From NCBI RefSeq assembly GCF_025628885.1, contig NZ_JAOTIF010000031.1, positions 1 through 64,000 on the forward strand: a stretch of 64,000 nucleotides of DNA, given 5' to 3'. This DNA is from Paraflavisolibacter caeni (GTDB lineage: Bacteria; Bacteroidota; Bacteroidia; Chitinophagales; Chitinophagaceae). Each line of letters begins with the position of its first letter. Position 1 is the stretch's first letter. Made by a program: the position numbers and the translations under genes. The notes below the pieces were generated by a model. That model was not told the origin of the DNA and did not search any database. It was given only the letters and a program-made list of their open reading frames with translations. Positions 52,487 to 62,700 of this stretch are shown here, one piece after another.

Positions 52487-54505
52487 TCACTTCACAGGCG
52501 TAAATTTGTACAGAAGCACCCCATGCACCGGAACATCAATGAGAAGATGATCACTTTTTGTATTGAGAGAACGGATATCCTTCTGCCTCCACAAGTCACG
52601 TATCTTCTGCTTGCCAGTTATCCCGAGTTTCTCAAAGTCTTTATAGGAAAAATTAACTTTTTCGAGCCCAAAATTGCAGAAACCCACTGCATGGCTACCA
52701 TCTTCAAGCTCTTTCACATAGATACGCAGCTCACCAATACTTTGAACGCAGGTTGCCTGCTTGCCCAGCGGATCCTGGTTAATTTCGATCACTTCATCAT
52801 TTGTAAGCAGATTCAGCGTAAACTCATCAAGTTTTTCCATATCACATCCAATGAGGAGTGGTGCCGAAAAGAGACTCCATTGGCTAAAGTGGAGATATTG
52901 TTCGTCAGGTTTAAGTTTGCTCGGATGTGGATTTCCCCAGCCTACAGTTCCTACGACCAGCATATCAGGATCGTTCCAGTTTCCCGGTTTAGCCCATGCA
53001 GCGGCTTTATCCTGAGCCAGCGCTATATTTTTAACACTCACCCATGTATCGGTGATATCATTTGTAGTGCGCCAGCAAGCACCACCCACCGAATTGCCCC
53101 ACTTCCATACATCTGACATACCATATTGGCATAGGCTGTAAACGATATCGCGAGGTTGCTGAAGAAGGTAATCACCCATCAATTTAAAGGGTTTAATAGC
53201 TACTGGAAGATTACCACCGCCCTGGTATGACAAAGAGGCTACTTTGTATGGATCATTACCCGGCATACCATTGATGACACCACCGTAACTACACCAATCA
53301 TATTTCAGATAATCAAAACCCCATTTGGCATAACTTTCAGCATCTTGTTTTTCATAACTATAACTACCTGCACAGCCACCACAGGTCCATGGTCCGGGGC
53401 TAGAATAGAGACCAATTTTCAACCCGAGCTTATGTACGTAATCAGTAAGTACTTTCATATCGCCAAACCTGGCATTAGGTAGAATATTGCCTGCTTCATC
53501 ACGCAAATTGCCACGCAAGGTTTGGTCTTTAGAGTCGCGGTGGTTCTGCCAGAAATCGTCAATATTGATATAGGTCCAGCCGTGATTGACCAGTCCGCTT
53601 TTTACCATGGCTTCAGCGGCCCGCTTTACCTTATCTGCCGAGACCTCACCGGCAAAACAGTTCCAACTGTTCCAGCCCATTGGTGGTGTGAGCGCAATGC
53701 GGTCGCCACAGACAATGCGTAGTTTTTTTTCTGCCCTTCCCTTTGCATTCTTTGCACTTAAGGAAACTTCAAATGTTCCAGCTTTGGAAAGCTTACCAGT
53801 AATGATGCCGGTTTCTGGATCTATCTGCAGCCCGGAAGGCAACCCTTTGACCGAAAAGCTCATTGGCCGGTCACCGGTCGCTGCTATCAGAAATTGAAAG
53901 GGAGAACCGGGACGCACGCCGAAAACACTGGCGCTATTGATCTTTGGTTTGGCAGAAGGTGAAGGTGTGAGCAAATAGGGCTTACTGGATACAGGATTGG
54001 TAGTAACAAAGGTATTCACGCCCGTGGTCTCAAATTTCGCATCTGCCCAATCTGCATGGTCATAGTAGTTGTCATTGCCACCATCGGTTACTACTAATTC
54101 GAGTTTTTGTACACGGGTAAGTGGTACGGAGCAAGGCTTAGGAGCTTCGCCTAAGTGCATAATACCACTCGACCAAAGCTTTTTGTTATCTCCATATACT
54201 ATAAATTCAACAGCTGGCTCATGTCCTTCTATCTCATCATCAATCCCTACATGAGCAGTGAATGATGTCGCTTTTCCATCCAGTTGAATAAATAAGGAAC
54301 TCTCCGCATGTGTTCCAAAGCCACGCTCGAATGTTTTACCACCGATTGATAGGACCTTACCATCGATAGATTTATTCTTTTTAGGTATTCCATAACCCTG
54401 GGTTGCAACACTAAGATCTAACTGGTCGAGCCATACTGTTTGAGCAGATAGTCGATTAGTTCCGGTCAGGTTCAGCGCTATAATAAGCCCAACCAAGGTG
54501 ATCAA
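52487..54505 (-). CDS. GH27 alpha-galactosidase with NPCBM domain; start region frameshifted
   Basis: A 672-residue secreted alpha-galactosidase in the frame given. The N-terminus has an NPCBM-type domain (about 25-160; FERGFGTHAESSLF), then a putative Ig-like domain (FQFLIAATGDRPMSFSVKGLP). The GH27 barrel starts at TPPMGWNSWNCFAGE, with nucleophile D403 in YLKYDWCSYG and the acid region WRTTNDITDTW. The start is a problem: in frame only a TTG at 54505 is available. An ATG 19 bases further upstream (54524) is out of frame by one base, across a run of six A. With five A the ATG frame would read MNVKIRLITLVGLII, an ideal signal peptide. Either the run is miscalled or secretion is impaired. The catalytic parts look intact. 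Confidence 0.86.
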   Translation of the reverse strand: MITLVGLIIALNLTGTNRLSAQTVWLDQLDLSVATQGYGIPKKNKSIDGKVLSIGGKTFERGFGTHAESSLFIQLDGKATSFTAHVGIDDEIEGHEPAVEFIVYGDNKKLWSSGIMHLGEAPKPCSVPLTRVQKLELVVTDGGNDNYYDHADWADAKFETTGVNTFVTTNPVSSKPYLLTPSPSAKPKINSASVFGVRPGSPFQFLIAATGDRPMSFSVKGLPSGLQIDPETGIITGKLSKAGTFEVSLSAKNAKGRAEKKLRIVCGDRIALTPPMGWNSWNCFAGEVSADKVKRAAEAMVKSGLVNHGWTYINIDDFWQNHRDSKDQTLRGNLRDEAGNILPNARFGDMKVLTDYVHKLGLKIGLYSSPGPWTCGGCAGSYSYEKQDAESYAKWGFDYLKYDWCSYGGVINGMPGNDPYKVASLSYQGGGNLPVAIKPFKLMGDYLLQQPRDIVYSLCQYGMSDVWKWGNSVGGACWRTTNDITDTWVSVKNIALAQDKAAAWAKPGNWNDPDMLVVGTVGWGNPHPSKLKPDEQYLHFSQWSLFSAPLLIGCDMEKLDEFTLNLLTNDEVIEINQDPLGKQATCVQSIGELRIYVKELEDGSHAVGFCNFGLEKVNFSYKDFEKLGITGKQKIRDLWRQKDIRSLNTKSDHLLIDVPVHGVLLYKFTPVK

Positions 54506-54606
54506 TCTTATTTTTTACATTCATGATGTTTATACTTTATTGAAGCTTGCATTTTATTGTATGCGTTGTTATTGTTGAACGGCAGGACAACAGGATTTTT
54601 CAGTTC

Positions 54607-55974
54607 TTATTTACTATCAAGTTTCCACCAGTCGAAATTGAATAATTTGCCTTCGCCACCTTTGAAAACTAAATACACATCATGCCCTCCTTTAACCTTT
54701 TTCACTTTACATGATTGTTTTGTCCAGTTAAGCATGCCTCCTGTACTTTGAACATTGCAGGCGCCAATCAATTCACCATTGAGACTATCGATAAGGATCT
54801 CAATGCTAGCTCCCCCAGATAAAGAAGCTACATTGGCCTCAAACCAGTTTGCTTTATCTCGAAAATGAACATCTCTAACCTTAATGTAATCGCCGTTGTC
54901 AATATCGGTTACATACATACCGGCTATACTGTCTGAAGCTGTCTCCACTCCCACTTCCCATGCAATCGTTTCAGCTTCCACCCGTTTATAAGGATTCAAT
55001 TGGGAAACACTGGAAACCCCTTCAACAGTTGGAGTTATGCGAGGTATGGTGCCATCAGGATTATATTGAAATTCATCAACACAGACCGAACGGGTAAAAC
55101 CGCCGCCGCCGGGCAAAGCACCGTTGTGATTGAACAGATACGTTTTACCCTTATACACTATGACGCCGGGATGATTGGTGAAAGCACCGCCTTTTTGTAT
55201 GACAGACATGATCGTATCTCTGTACTTCCATGGACCAGTTGGGCTTGTGCTGGTGGAATAGGCCAGATGCTCAGGAACACCACCTGTAGGATACAGCAGG
55301 TAATACAATCCTTTTCTCTTGTATAGCCATGGACCTTCTTCGTAGGAAGAAGGTCTTTTGTCCGCATCTTTATACCGTACATTAAATCCTTCTTTTGTTA
55401 AGGGTACGTTTACTATATCGCTGGAATAGGAAATCATGTCCTCATTTAATTTGACATATTTCAGATAAGGATTTCCCCAATACAAATATGCCTGGCCATC
55501 ATCATCAATAAAAACGGTGGGATCAATATCACCGTTGCCACTATGCACCAATGGTTTTCCAAGTGCATCTACAAATGGCCCGGTTGGCCTATCGGAAACA
55601 GCTACTCCAATAGCCATGCCTTTACCATTTTCCTGGTTCATGGGCACATACCAGTAAAACTTTCCGTTGCGGTATATACATTGTCCTGCCCAGGCATCTT
55701 TTTGAGCCCATTTAAAAGTTTTAAGTGATAAGGGAGACCCATGATCGGTCCAGTTGACCATATCTGTAGAAGAATAACACCGCCAGTCCTTCATGGTAAA
55801 CCAGGTAGAACGATCTTCATCATGACCCGTATATAACCAAACAGTGTCCTTATAAACCATCGGAGCCGGATCGGCAGTGTAAATGGTTTGAATGATCGGG
55901 TTTTGAGCCTTGATAGAAAAGGCTGATATAAGTACAAAAAAAGAAGCAGTAATATTTTTTAAAAGTTTTCTCAT
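54607..55974 (-). CDS. GH43 arabinofuranosidase/xylosidase with CBM6
   Basis: A 455-residue secreted enzyme. The signal peptide ends in SIKAQ. The GH43 domain has base D35 in YTADPAPMV, D151 in GDIDPTVFIDDDG and acid E213 in YEEGPWLYKRKG, with FTNHPGVIVYKGKTYLFNHNG in the last blade. A CBM6 at about 325-455 opens with YKRVEAETIAWEVGVET, includes DNGDYIKVRDV and ends with FNFDWWKL. CBM6 modules often bind xylan, which fits an enzyme acting on arabinoxylan decorations. It is a close relative of the single-domain GH43 at 51426-52388 and lies 54 bases after the susC'-'GH3 scar. Confidence 0.87.
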   Translation of the reverse strand: MRKLLKNITASFFVLISAFSIKAQNPIIQTIYTADPAPMVYKDTVWLYTGHDEDRSTWFTMKDWRCYSSTDMVNWTDHGSPLSLKTFKWAQKDAWAGQCIYRNGKFYWYVPMNQENGKGMAIGVAVSDRPTGPFVDALGKPLVHSGNGDIDPTVFIDDDGQAYLYWGNPYLKYVKLNEDMISYSSDIVNVPLTKEGFNVRYKDADKRPSSYEEGPWLYKRKGLYYLLYPTGGVPEHLAYSTSTSPTGPWKYRDTIMSVIQKGGAFTNHPGVIVYKGKTYLFNHNGALPGGGGFTRSVCVDEFQYNPDGTIPRITPTVEGVSSVSQLNPYKRVEAETIAWEVGVETASDSIAGMYVTDIDNGDYIKVRDVHFRDKANWFEANVASLSGGASIEILIDSLNGELIGACNVQSTGGMLNWTKQSCKVKKVKGGHDVYLVFKGGEGKLFNFDWWKLDSK

Positions 55975-56028
55975 TATCAGACATTAGCTATTGGTATAAG
56001 ATTTATTTATGGTTAGGATTATAAATGA

Positions 56029-56725
56029 TTAGAGCACGTTCACTTTGGTCATTTTCAGATCTTTTGCGGCCGAACTGTTACCGTACCAGATTTCATATGC
56101 TCCGGGAGTTACTTTCATAACACCACTTGTGGTATCAAAAAACTCAAAAGCATTATATGGAAGATCAATTATGGCCTGAATAGTCTTTCCTGCGCCAACA
56201 CCTACTCTTTTAAAACATCTTAAGGTTTTTGTTGGGCCACCTGCATCATTTACTTTCCGAACATACACTTGCACCACTTCTGCGCCCTCTCTTCTGCCGG
56301 TGTTTGAAACAGGAATGGTGAGCTGGAGGTCTTCATTTTTTCTGATCTCTGTTTTACTGGTTTGCGCATTACCAATTGTAAAGCTGGTATAGCATAATCC
56401 ATACCCAAAGGTAAAAAGAGGCGCTTCGCTCATATAGCGATAGGTTCTTCCTTTCATCGTGTAATCTTCAAAATGGGGTAACTGAGTGGTGTCTTTATAA
56501 AATCTAATGGGAAGTTTTCCAGATGGATTAAAATCCCCGGACAAAATATCTGCAACAGCCTGCCCCGGCTGTGGTGACCCGGCCTTTGACAATCTGTTGA
56601 GCAAAAACTGTGGAACAACAAAGGCTTAAAATAGTCAAAAGCAGAAAACAATGGCCTTTTTCACTTTGCGTCCTGAATACTCTTTTGTGAGAGCGATGCT
56701 TCTCTTTTTGCAAGCAATTTTCCAT
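56029..56725 (-). pseudogene. Deletion scar: 5' end of a susC joined to the 3' end of a GH3 gene
   Basis: The upstream part (from the ATG at 56725) encodes a SusC-like leader with a long basic region, a hydrophobic segment and FAQQIVKGRVTTAG, the start of the SusC N-terminal domain. This frame then stops. In another frame, from about 56570 down to the stop at 56029, is the last part of a GH3 glycosidase: GQAVADILSGDFNPSGKLP, GRTYRYMSEAPLFTFGYGLCYT, and a fibronectin-III-like domain. The two segments meet at a CCGGGG-containing stretch both genes could share. All of the GH3 catalytic region, including its nucleophile Asp, is missing. It is best read as a deletion that removed most of a susC and everything up to the end of a downstream GH3 gene. 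Confidence 0.8.
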
Positions 56726-56901
56726 GGCTTTTTTTGAAGTGATAAACATTAAACAAATAGCAAGCTTTTAATCCTTAATTAAGGCATAGTGAGAAAGAGT
56801 TTTCATAATGAAGCAAGGAAGTTGGGTATCCTCTTTTCTCTGCAATTAGGATTAAACAGCAGCAAGTCTTTCTTTATTTAAGAATTCAATTCTATTATTT
56901 T

Positions 56902-59040
56902 CTATTTTCCGATTTGCAATTGAAATATGCTTACAGAGTAAGGATCGAGCGACCTGGTAAACACCGAAGCAATACCTTTTATTTTTGAAGCAACCGGTAC
57001 GATCTTTTCAGGATCAGTAATGGTATTGGTGGCTTCTGGTTTATCACCTTTAATAACCACCAATGTGGCCTCTGGAGAAACTTTGCCAATACCCATTAAA
57101 TTGATCTCAACTGGTTGCTTTTTTCCTAATGTATTCACAACTTTAAGATAAATAGCTCCTGTTTTTTCATCCTTTGTGGCTGAATAGAATACAGTAGGAA
57201 CAAGCGGCGGTGTTGTTTTGCCATCAGCACTATCTCTTCGGGTAAGAGGTCTGGGTTGTGTTGGTATATTTTCCGCTGTCATCGGCACGATCTTATCACC
57301 TAAATAATGACTGAACATTTTCTGTACATGATAAGAGGGCGCCCCATAACTGTTCAAAGTATTGTAGCCAATCAAATCAGAGTCCCATTGCCATGCTTTA
57401 GGAGCTGTGGTCGTGGCGGTGTTCACATTCACAAACAAAGGAGCATAGCAAGACATGATCACGATGTCTGAATTGCGTTCCATACCGGTCATCCATGCAG
57501 CATCTCCCAATGCAGCAATTAAATTAGTGGTCGGTGCACCTTCCCGTGTAGCCCATTCTCCCACGAATATTTTGGGACCATTGCGGTCATAGCTATCATA
57601 TTGTGAAGCGTTTTCCCACATTGCCCATGAGTTCCGGTAATAATGCTCATCGAGTACTGCCGGCTTTTTACCTGTTGTTACTTTCAGATCGGGATATTGT
57701 GCATCTGCTATTGTTGATATGCAAATCAATTGCGAATATTTGGCTTCTATAGCCGCTCTGAACTGGTTGAACCTGCCGTCATAACTGTTTGATCTGTCAA
57801 ACCAATCTTCATTGCCGATCTCTATATATCTAAGTTTAAAGGGCTCAGGATGACCATCCGCTGCACGTTTGGCGCCCCAATAGGTGTTGACATCGCCGAT
57901 CACGTATTCAATTTCATCCAGGGCATCATCTACATATGGTTTTAATAGTGGGCCGGCGTCTATATGATCTCCATTCAATGAATAGCCGGCATATACGCCT
58001 AACACAGGTTCTGCTCCTATATCCTCGCACCATAACAAAAACTCAAGCAGGCCCATTCCATCTGATGGACGATAACCCCAGGACCCTTTGTGACCTGGCC
58101 TTTGCTCCAGAGGACCCAGTGTTTGTTTCCATGGAAAGGCGTCAGTAAGCAGAGGCCCTTCCAGGAAATTGCCGCCGGGAAAACGCAAAAACTTAGGCTT
58201 CATGTCCGCCATCATTTGCATTAAATCTGGCCTGTTGCCATTGGGACGGCTTTTATAAGTAGGAGGAAATAAGGAAACAAGATTAAAATAATAAAGGCCC
58301 GTGCGATCAGTTGAAATCACAAACCGTGCGTCAGTGGTAGGTTTAACATCTGCGGCAGTGGTCAATGTCAGCTCATATTTTTTCCAGTATATGCTTTTTG
58401 CCAGATCAATGGTGCCGGAAGCATAAACTGTCTTGCCATCATTGCTTTCAATCGTCACCCTTATAGGGCCTGCCGTGTTATCTTCAATCACCGGCCTTTG
58501 CGGCGCCACAGATTGTTGTGATCCGGGACGTCTTGGAGGCTGAACGCTTCCAGAGCCTTTTATATAAAATGATGCTCTGTAAGCGGTGTTTGGTTTTACA
58601 GGTATCCCCCAGTATCCTTCATTGGCAATGCCAACTCTCCCGTTTGCTTTTTCTACCGTAAGCCGTAAGCAGGTTGTCAGTGCACCAGTAATGGCGTGCC
58701 GTCTTTCATCAAAAAGAACATTACTCTCTGTTGGTGCCATTAACTTAATGGCCGCATTTGAAGAAGAATCTTGCCGCACAAGGCTCCATCCTTCAGGAGT
58801 GTTTGGGTGGTCCTTGAATATGCGGTTGCGTATCAATTCTGCATACAAACCACCATCATAGGAGTGATTGATCTCCTCTGTCATCAATCCATAAAGCATC
58901 GGGCTGACAGTAGCGCCAGGCTTAGTGAAATCTAAAGTAAGTTTGGGCTTTTGAGCATCCGTGTGAGGAATTATAAGACCTAATCCCATAACACAAAAAC
59001 CCATTTTTAATATGCTTTTTTGGAACTTGTTCCTTTTCAT
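56902..59040 (-). CDS. GH51 alpha-L-arabinofuranosidase
   Basis: A secreted enzyme of about 712 residues. Start: the ATG at 59040 (MKRNKFQKSILKMGF) precedes the signal peptide; the ATG at 59076 would add a second, unlikely hydrophobic stretch. GH51 signatures: YGLMTEEINHSYDGGLYAEL near the start, KFLRFPGGNFLEG, acid/base E411 in IGNEDWF, and nucleophile E495 in VGEWATREG. A carbohydrate-binding-like beta-sandwich is inserted at about 120-270, as in many Bacteroidota GH51s. It removes arabinofuranose from arabinoxylan or its oligosaccharides. It is the first intact enzyme gene of operon 3, 65 bases after the CE1 remnant. Confidence 0.93.
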   Translation of the reverse strand: MKRNKFQKSILKMGFCVMGLGLIIPHTDAQKPKLTLDFTKPGATVSPMLYGLMTEEINHSYDGGLYAELIRNRIFKDHPNTPEGWSLVRQDSSSNAAIKLMAPTESNVLFDERRHAITGALTTCLRLTVEKANGRVGIANEGYWGIPVKPNTAYRASFYIKGSGSVQPPRRPGSQQSVAPQRPVIEDNTAGPIRVTIESNDGKTVYASGTIDLAKSIYWKKYELTLTTAADVKPTTDARFVISTDRTGLYYFNLVSLFPPTYKSRPNGNRPDLMQMMADMKPKFLRFPGGNFLEGPLLTDAFPWKQTLGPLEQRPGHKGSWGYRPSDGMGLLEFLLWCEDIGAEPVLGVYAGYSLNGDHIDAGPLLKPYVDDALDEIEYVIGDVNTYWGAKRAADGHPEPFKLRYIEIGNEDWFDRSNSYDGRFNQFRAAIEAKYSQLICISTIADAQYPDLKVTTGKKPAVLDEHYYRNSWAMWENASQYDSYDRNGPKIFVGEWATREGAPTTNLIAALGDAAWMTGMERNSDIVIMSCYAPLFVNVNTATTTAPKAWQWDSDLIGYNTLNSYGAPSYHVQKMFSHYLGDKIVPMTAENIPTQPRPLTRRDSADGKTTPPLVPTVFYSATKDEKTGAIYLKVVNTLGKKQPVEINLMGIGKVSPEATLVVIKGDKPEATNTITDPEKIVPVASKIKGIASVFTRSLDPYSVSIFQLQIGK

Positions 59041-59105
59041 GAATTGTTTTAGAATTAAAAGAATGTGTGTTATCAAATTGAAAGTAAACGGATAAGAATC
59101 TATTA

Positions 59106-59372
59106 CTATTTAAACAGCCTTGGAGCGAAATCATTGAGGGCTCTGCGCCATGTTAACCATTCGTGTGCAGTGCCTTGCGATTCATGGTAAACTAAATTTT
59201 TGATACCATGATTTTTAAGCTTTTCATAGGTTTGCTTTGCTCTCTGACCTTCTTCTGTACCAATACTCATAGGAAGCGGTTCTTCCTGTTGGTTACGCAT
59301 AACACCTACAAACTGTGCTGATGCAATGCCATAAAACATAACTGCAATCAGAACGATAGAAACTTTTTTCAT
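59106..59372 (-). pseudogene. CE1 esterase remnant: signal peptide joined to C-terminus
   Basis: An 88-residue frame from the ATG at 59372. Residues 1-19 form a normal signal peptide (MKKVSIVLIAVMFYGIASAQ). The remainder from about residue 38 matches the end of a CE1 feruloyl or acetyl esterase: GTEEGQRAKQTYEKLKNHGIK and the His-containing GTAHEWLTWRRALNDFAP. The nucleophile-bearing middle (GxSxG) is gone, so it cannot be an active esterase. The frame is open throughout, so a short exported peptide may still be made. As the first gene after operator site E, it could act mainly as a leader for GH51. Confidence 0.75.
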
Positions 59373-59467
59373 GATTAAGGATCGACAATGGTTAAAAAGG
59401 AACAAAGGTTTCTTCCAAGCTTTTTCAAGATGAAGCCGAGGTGCCTTTTGATAGAATTTGGTATTTT

Positions 59468-59530
59468 CAAATCTAGCTTCACTGAATTGGGAATACAGGC
59501 TCATTTGTTGAAAATCATGGAACAAATGTT
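59468..59530 (-). promoter_or_regulatory. Promoter with operator site E, for the GH51-to-haem-protein operon
   Basis: The palindrome at 59501-59530 has perfect arms CATTTGTT and AACAAATG. TAGATTTG at 59468-59475 on the minus strand matches TAnnTTTG and lies exactly 26 bp to its left. Transcription would start near 59460, about 88 bases ahead of the CE1 remnant. The site lies in the gap between this operon and the rightward regulator gene, 215 bases from the regulator start. Confidence 0.8.
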
Positions 59531-59744
59531 TTTTACTCTAGAAAATCACCACCAATCAGGTAAATTCGTGGTAAAATTGTTGTAATTCAAAATCTCAGAA
59601 ATACTCCTACATGAAGGAAGGTTAAAACTGCTTAATAACATTAAAAGACATTTTAATATTCAAGACTAATGTTGCTACAATTGCAGATACAAATAATAAA
59701 TTTCCTCATATTTGCATCCACCAACCACTTACCGTACAAAAAAC

Positions 59745-62700
59745 ATGATTTTTAAAAAGCTTGCTCTATTCTGTTTGTTTGCCATTGGATTGATGTTCTG
59801 TGCCCCTGCTCAGCAGGAAGACATTAATTTTACTTCACTAACTACAAAAGACGGCCTTTCATCAAATATGGTCAATGCCATCTTGAAAGACCGCTATGGT
59901 CTATTATGGTTTGGTACAGAAGATGGTTTGAATAAGTTTGATGGTACCAACTTGACGGTTTACCGCCATAAGGTGGGCAATCCTGAAAGTTTACAGGCCA
60001 ATGAAATTTTATCCCTTCATGAAGATAAAGCAGGCAATTTGTGGGTAGGTACCAGCGGCGGTTCACTAAGCCTCTATGACCGGAAAAAGGATGTATTTAT
60101 CAATTTTCCATCAAACAGAGCCCCCAATTCCATAAGCAATAATGTTATTATGGGTATTTGCAGCGACTATCTCGGGAAAATATGGATTGCCCATTTTAGC
60201 GGTGTGAACGTCCTTGACCCTGCAACCAAACGGGTCTCAAAAATTCCCGTTGCCACAGGCAGTTCAGTTTCGGTCTTTCCGAATTCAGGTGTTTGCGTTT
60301 TTGAGGATAGCCAACACCAAATGTGGATCGGAACAGATGAAGGATTGTTTCAATACGATCCCCAAACTAAATCCCTGAGGCAGTTTGTACACTCCAACCA
60401 GGATCCTTCAAGCGTAAGTGGTAATCATGTAAATGCTGTAGCAGAAGATAGTAAAGGCAATATATGGATAGGCACCAATGAGGGTTTAAGCATGTTAAAA
60501 CCGGGTAATCCTGGCTTTATCAATTACAAACATAATAATGATAACTCCAGAACTTTAAGTAGTAATGTCATTCATTCCATAGCTGTTGACAGGGACAAAT
60601 TATGGTTGGGAACAGAAGAAGGCTTGGATGTTTTGGACACCAGAACAGCTGAAATCACAAAATTTCATTTTGATTACCATAATATCCATAGTCTAACTGC
60701 CAAAGCGGTTCGTTATGTGTACAGGGATAAACAAGGCATTTACTGGCTGGGTATGAGCGGTGGTGGCATTAACAAATATGATAAAAATTTAAATCTTTTT
60801 AACCAGATACAAAGCAATGTCTTTGATGAGAAAGGTTTGAACGCTTCCATTGTTACAGCTTTTGCAGAAGATAAAAACGGCAATGTTTATGTCGGAACAG
60901 AGGGCGGAGGACTGAGCCTGTTCGACCGCAAAACGAAACTATTTCAACATTTCAACATTCATTCCAAAAGAAATAGTTCCAATAATCATATTATCATTAA
61001 GGCGATGAATATGAGCAGCAAGCATCAGCTAATGATTGGAACGTATGCAGACGGATTATTCATATGGGACCCTGCCTCCGGAAACTACCAGCAACTAATG
61101 CAGGGCACAAATCCTGGAGATCTAAATGCCAATGATATTTTTTGCATCAAAGAAGATCGCAAAGGAAACACCTGGGTCGGAACCAATGGCGCAGGCGTGA
61201 ATGTTTTAAACGGGGAACATAAGGTTGTTGTAAGGTATACTCCTAACCCGAAAACTGCCAACGATGTTCTGTTACCTATCAACGGATATATCCGCGATAT
61301 TTTTGAAGATCGGCAGGGTAATATCTGGATCGCTACGCATGGAGGGGGCATTGCTGTTCTGCAACCCGCTTCCGGGAAATTCACGATTTATAGCACATCC
61401 AACAGCAAATTGCCCAATGACAAGGTGCTATCCTTATTAGAAGACAGCCGTGGAAATATTTGGGCAGGAACCCATGGAGGTGGATTGGCTTTATTCCACA
61501 AAAACACAAAGAACTTTATTAGTTTTTCTGAAAAAGATGGCCTAATAAATAACACTGTTTACAAAATAGTGGAAGATCAAAAAGGATTGATTTGGGTAAG
61601 CTCAAACAAAGGGATCAGCAGCATTGATGCCGGTACAAAAAAGATTAACAATTATAACTATCATAATGGTGTTCAAAACAACAACTTCGTTCTTGGAGCT
61701 GGCCTACGGCTATCGAATGGAGTGTTATTTTTTGGAGGGCTTGAAGGCTTTAATTATTTCAATCCTGATTATTTAAAGAAAAACGACAATATACCACCTG
61801 TTCTGATAACTGATTTAAAGATTTCCAACCAATCCGCGGTTGCTTCAGAAGACGGACCGATAGAGGAGCATATCTCAGTAGCCAAAGAAATCAACTTAGA
61901 TTATAAACAAAACTTCGCTTTAAGTTTTGTTGCATTGAACTTTACTGCACCAGAGCAAAACCAGTATGCTTACAAACTGGAGGGATTTGATAAAGACTGG
62001 AATTATGTGGGCAGTTCCACCACAGCTTCTTATACCAATCTTGACCCAGGCGAGTACATCTTTCGTGTTAGAGCTGGCAATAACGATGGGGTATGGAATA
62101 ACGAAGGGACTTCTATTAAAATACATGTCCACCCCCCTTTCTGGCGAACGGTTTATGCCTATATCCTTTATGTGCTACTGATCATTGGTCTATTGCTCTA
62201 CCTGAGGTACAAGAGTATTCAAAAATTAAACAGGAAGTTTGCTCTGGAACAGGAAAGAATACACGCTGAACAAGAGCGCAAAGAGATAGAGCGGATGCGT
62301 GAACTGGACCGGCTTAAAATTAAGTTCCTGACCAACTTGAGCCATGAATTCAGAACCCCGATTTCTTTAATCTTAGGCCCAGTGGACAAGCTGTTGATAC
62401 AGGAAAAAAACGAACAGGCATCCAGCCAGTTGCACATGATCAAACGCAATGCAAGAAGGCTCTTAAATCTGGTGAACCAGCTCCTCGACTTCCGCAAGAT
62501 GGAAGAGCATGAGCTGAAATTAAATGCGTCAGAAGGAGAACTGGTTTCTTTTGTAAAAGAAGTGTCTGATTCCTTTAAAGACCTTTCAGAAAGAAAGAAA
62601 ATAGATTTTGCTTTTACAAGTCAAATTGACCAGCTGTACACGCTTTTTGACCACGATAAAATCGAGCGGATCTTGTTCAACCTCTTATCCAATGCCTTTA

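Noticed and set aside
52418-53116. A 232-codon plus-strand open frame opposite the GH27 gene
   Set aside because: It overlaps the conserved GH27 C-terminal half on the other strand and shows no family motif of its own.
59585-59744. A promoter for the regulator gene (CATATTTG at about 59709-59716)
   Set aside because: It has one mismatch to TAnnTTTG and no -33 element or operator at the expected place; too weak to list as a feature.
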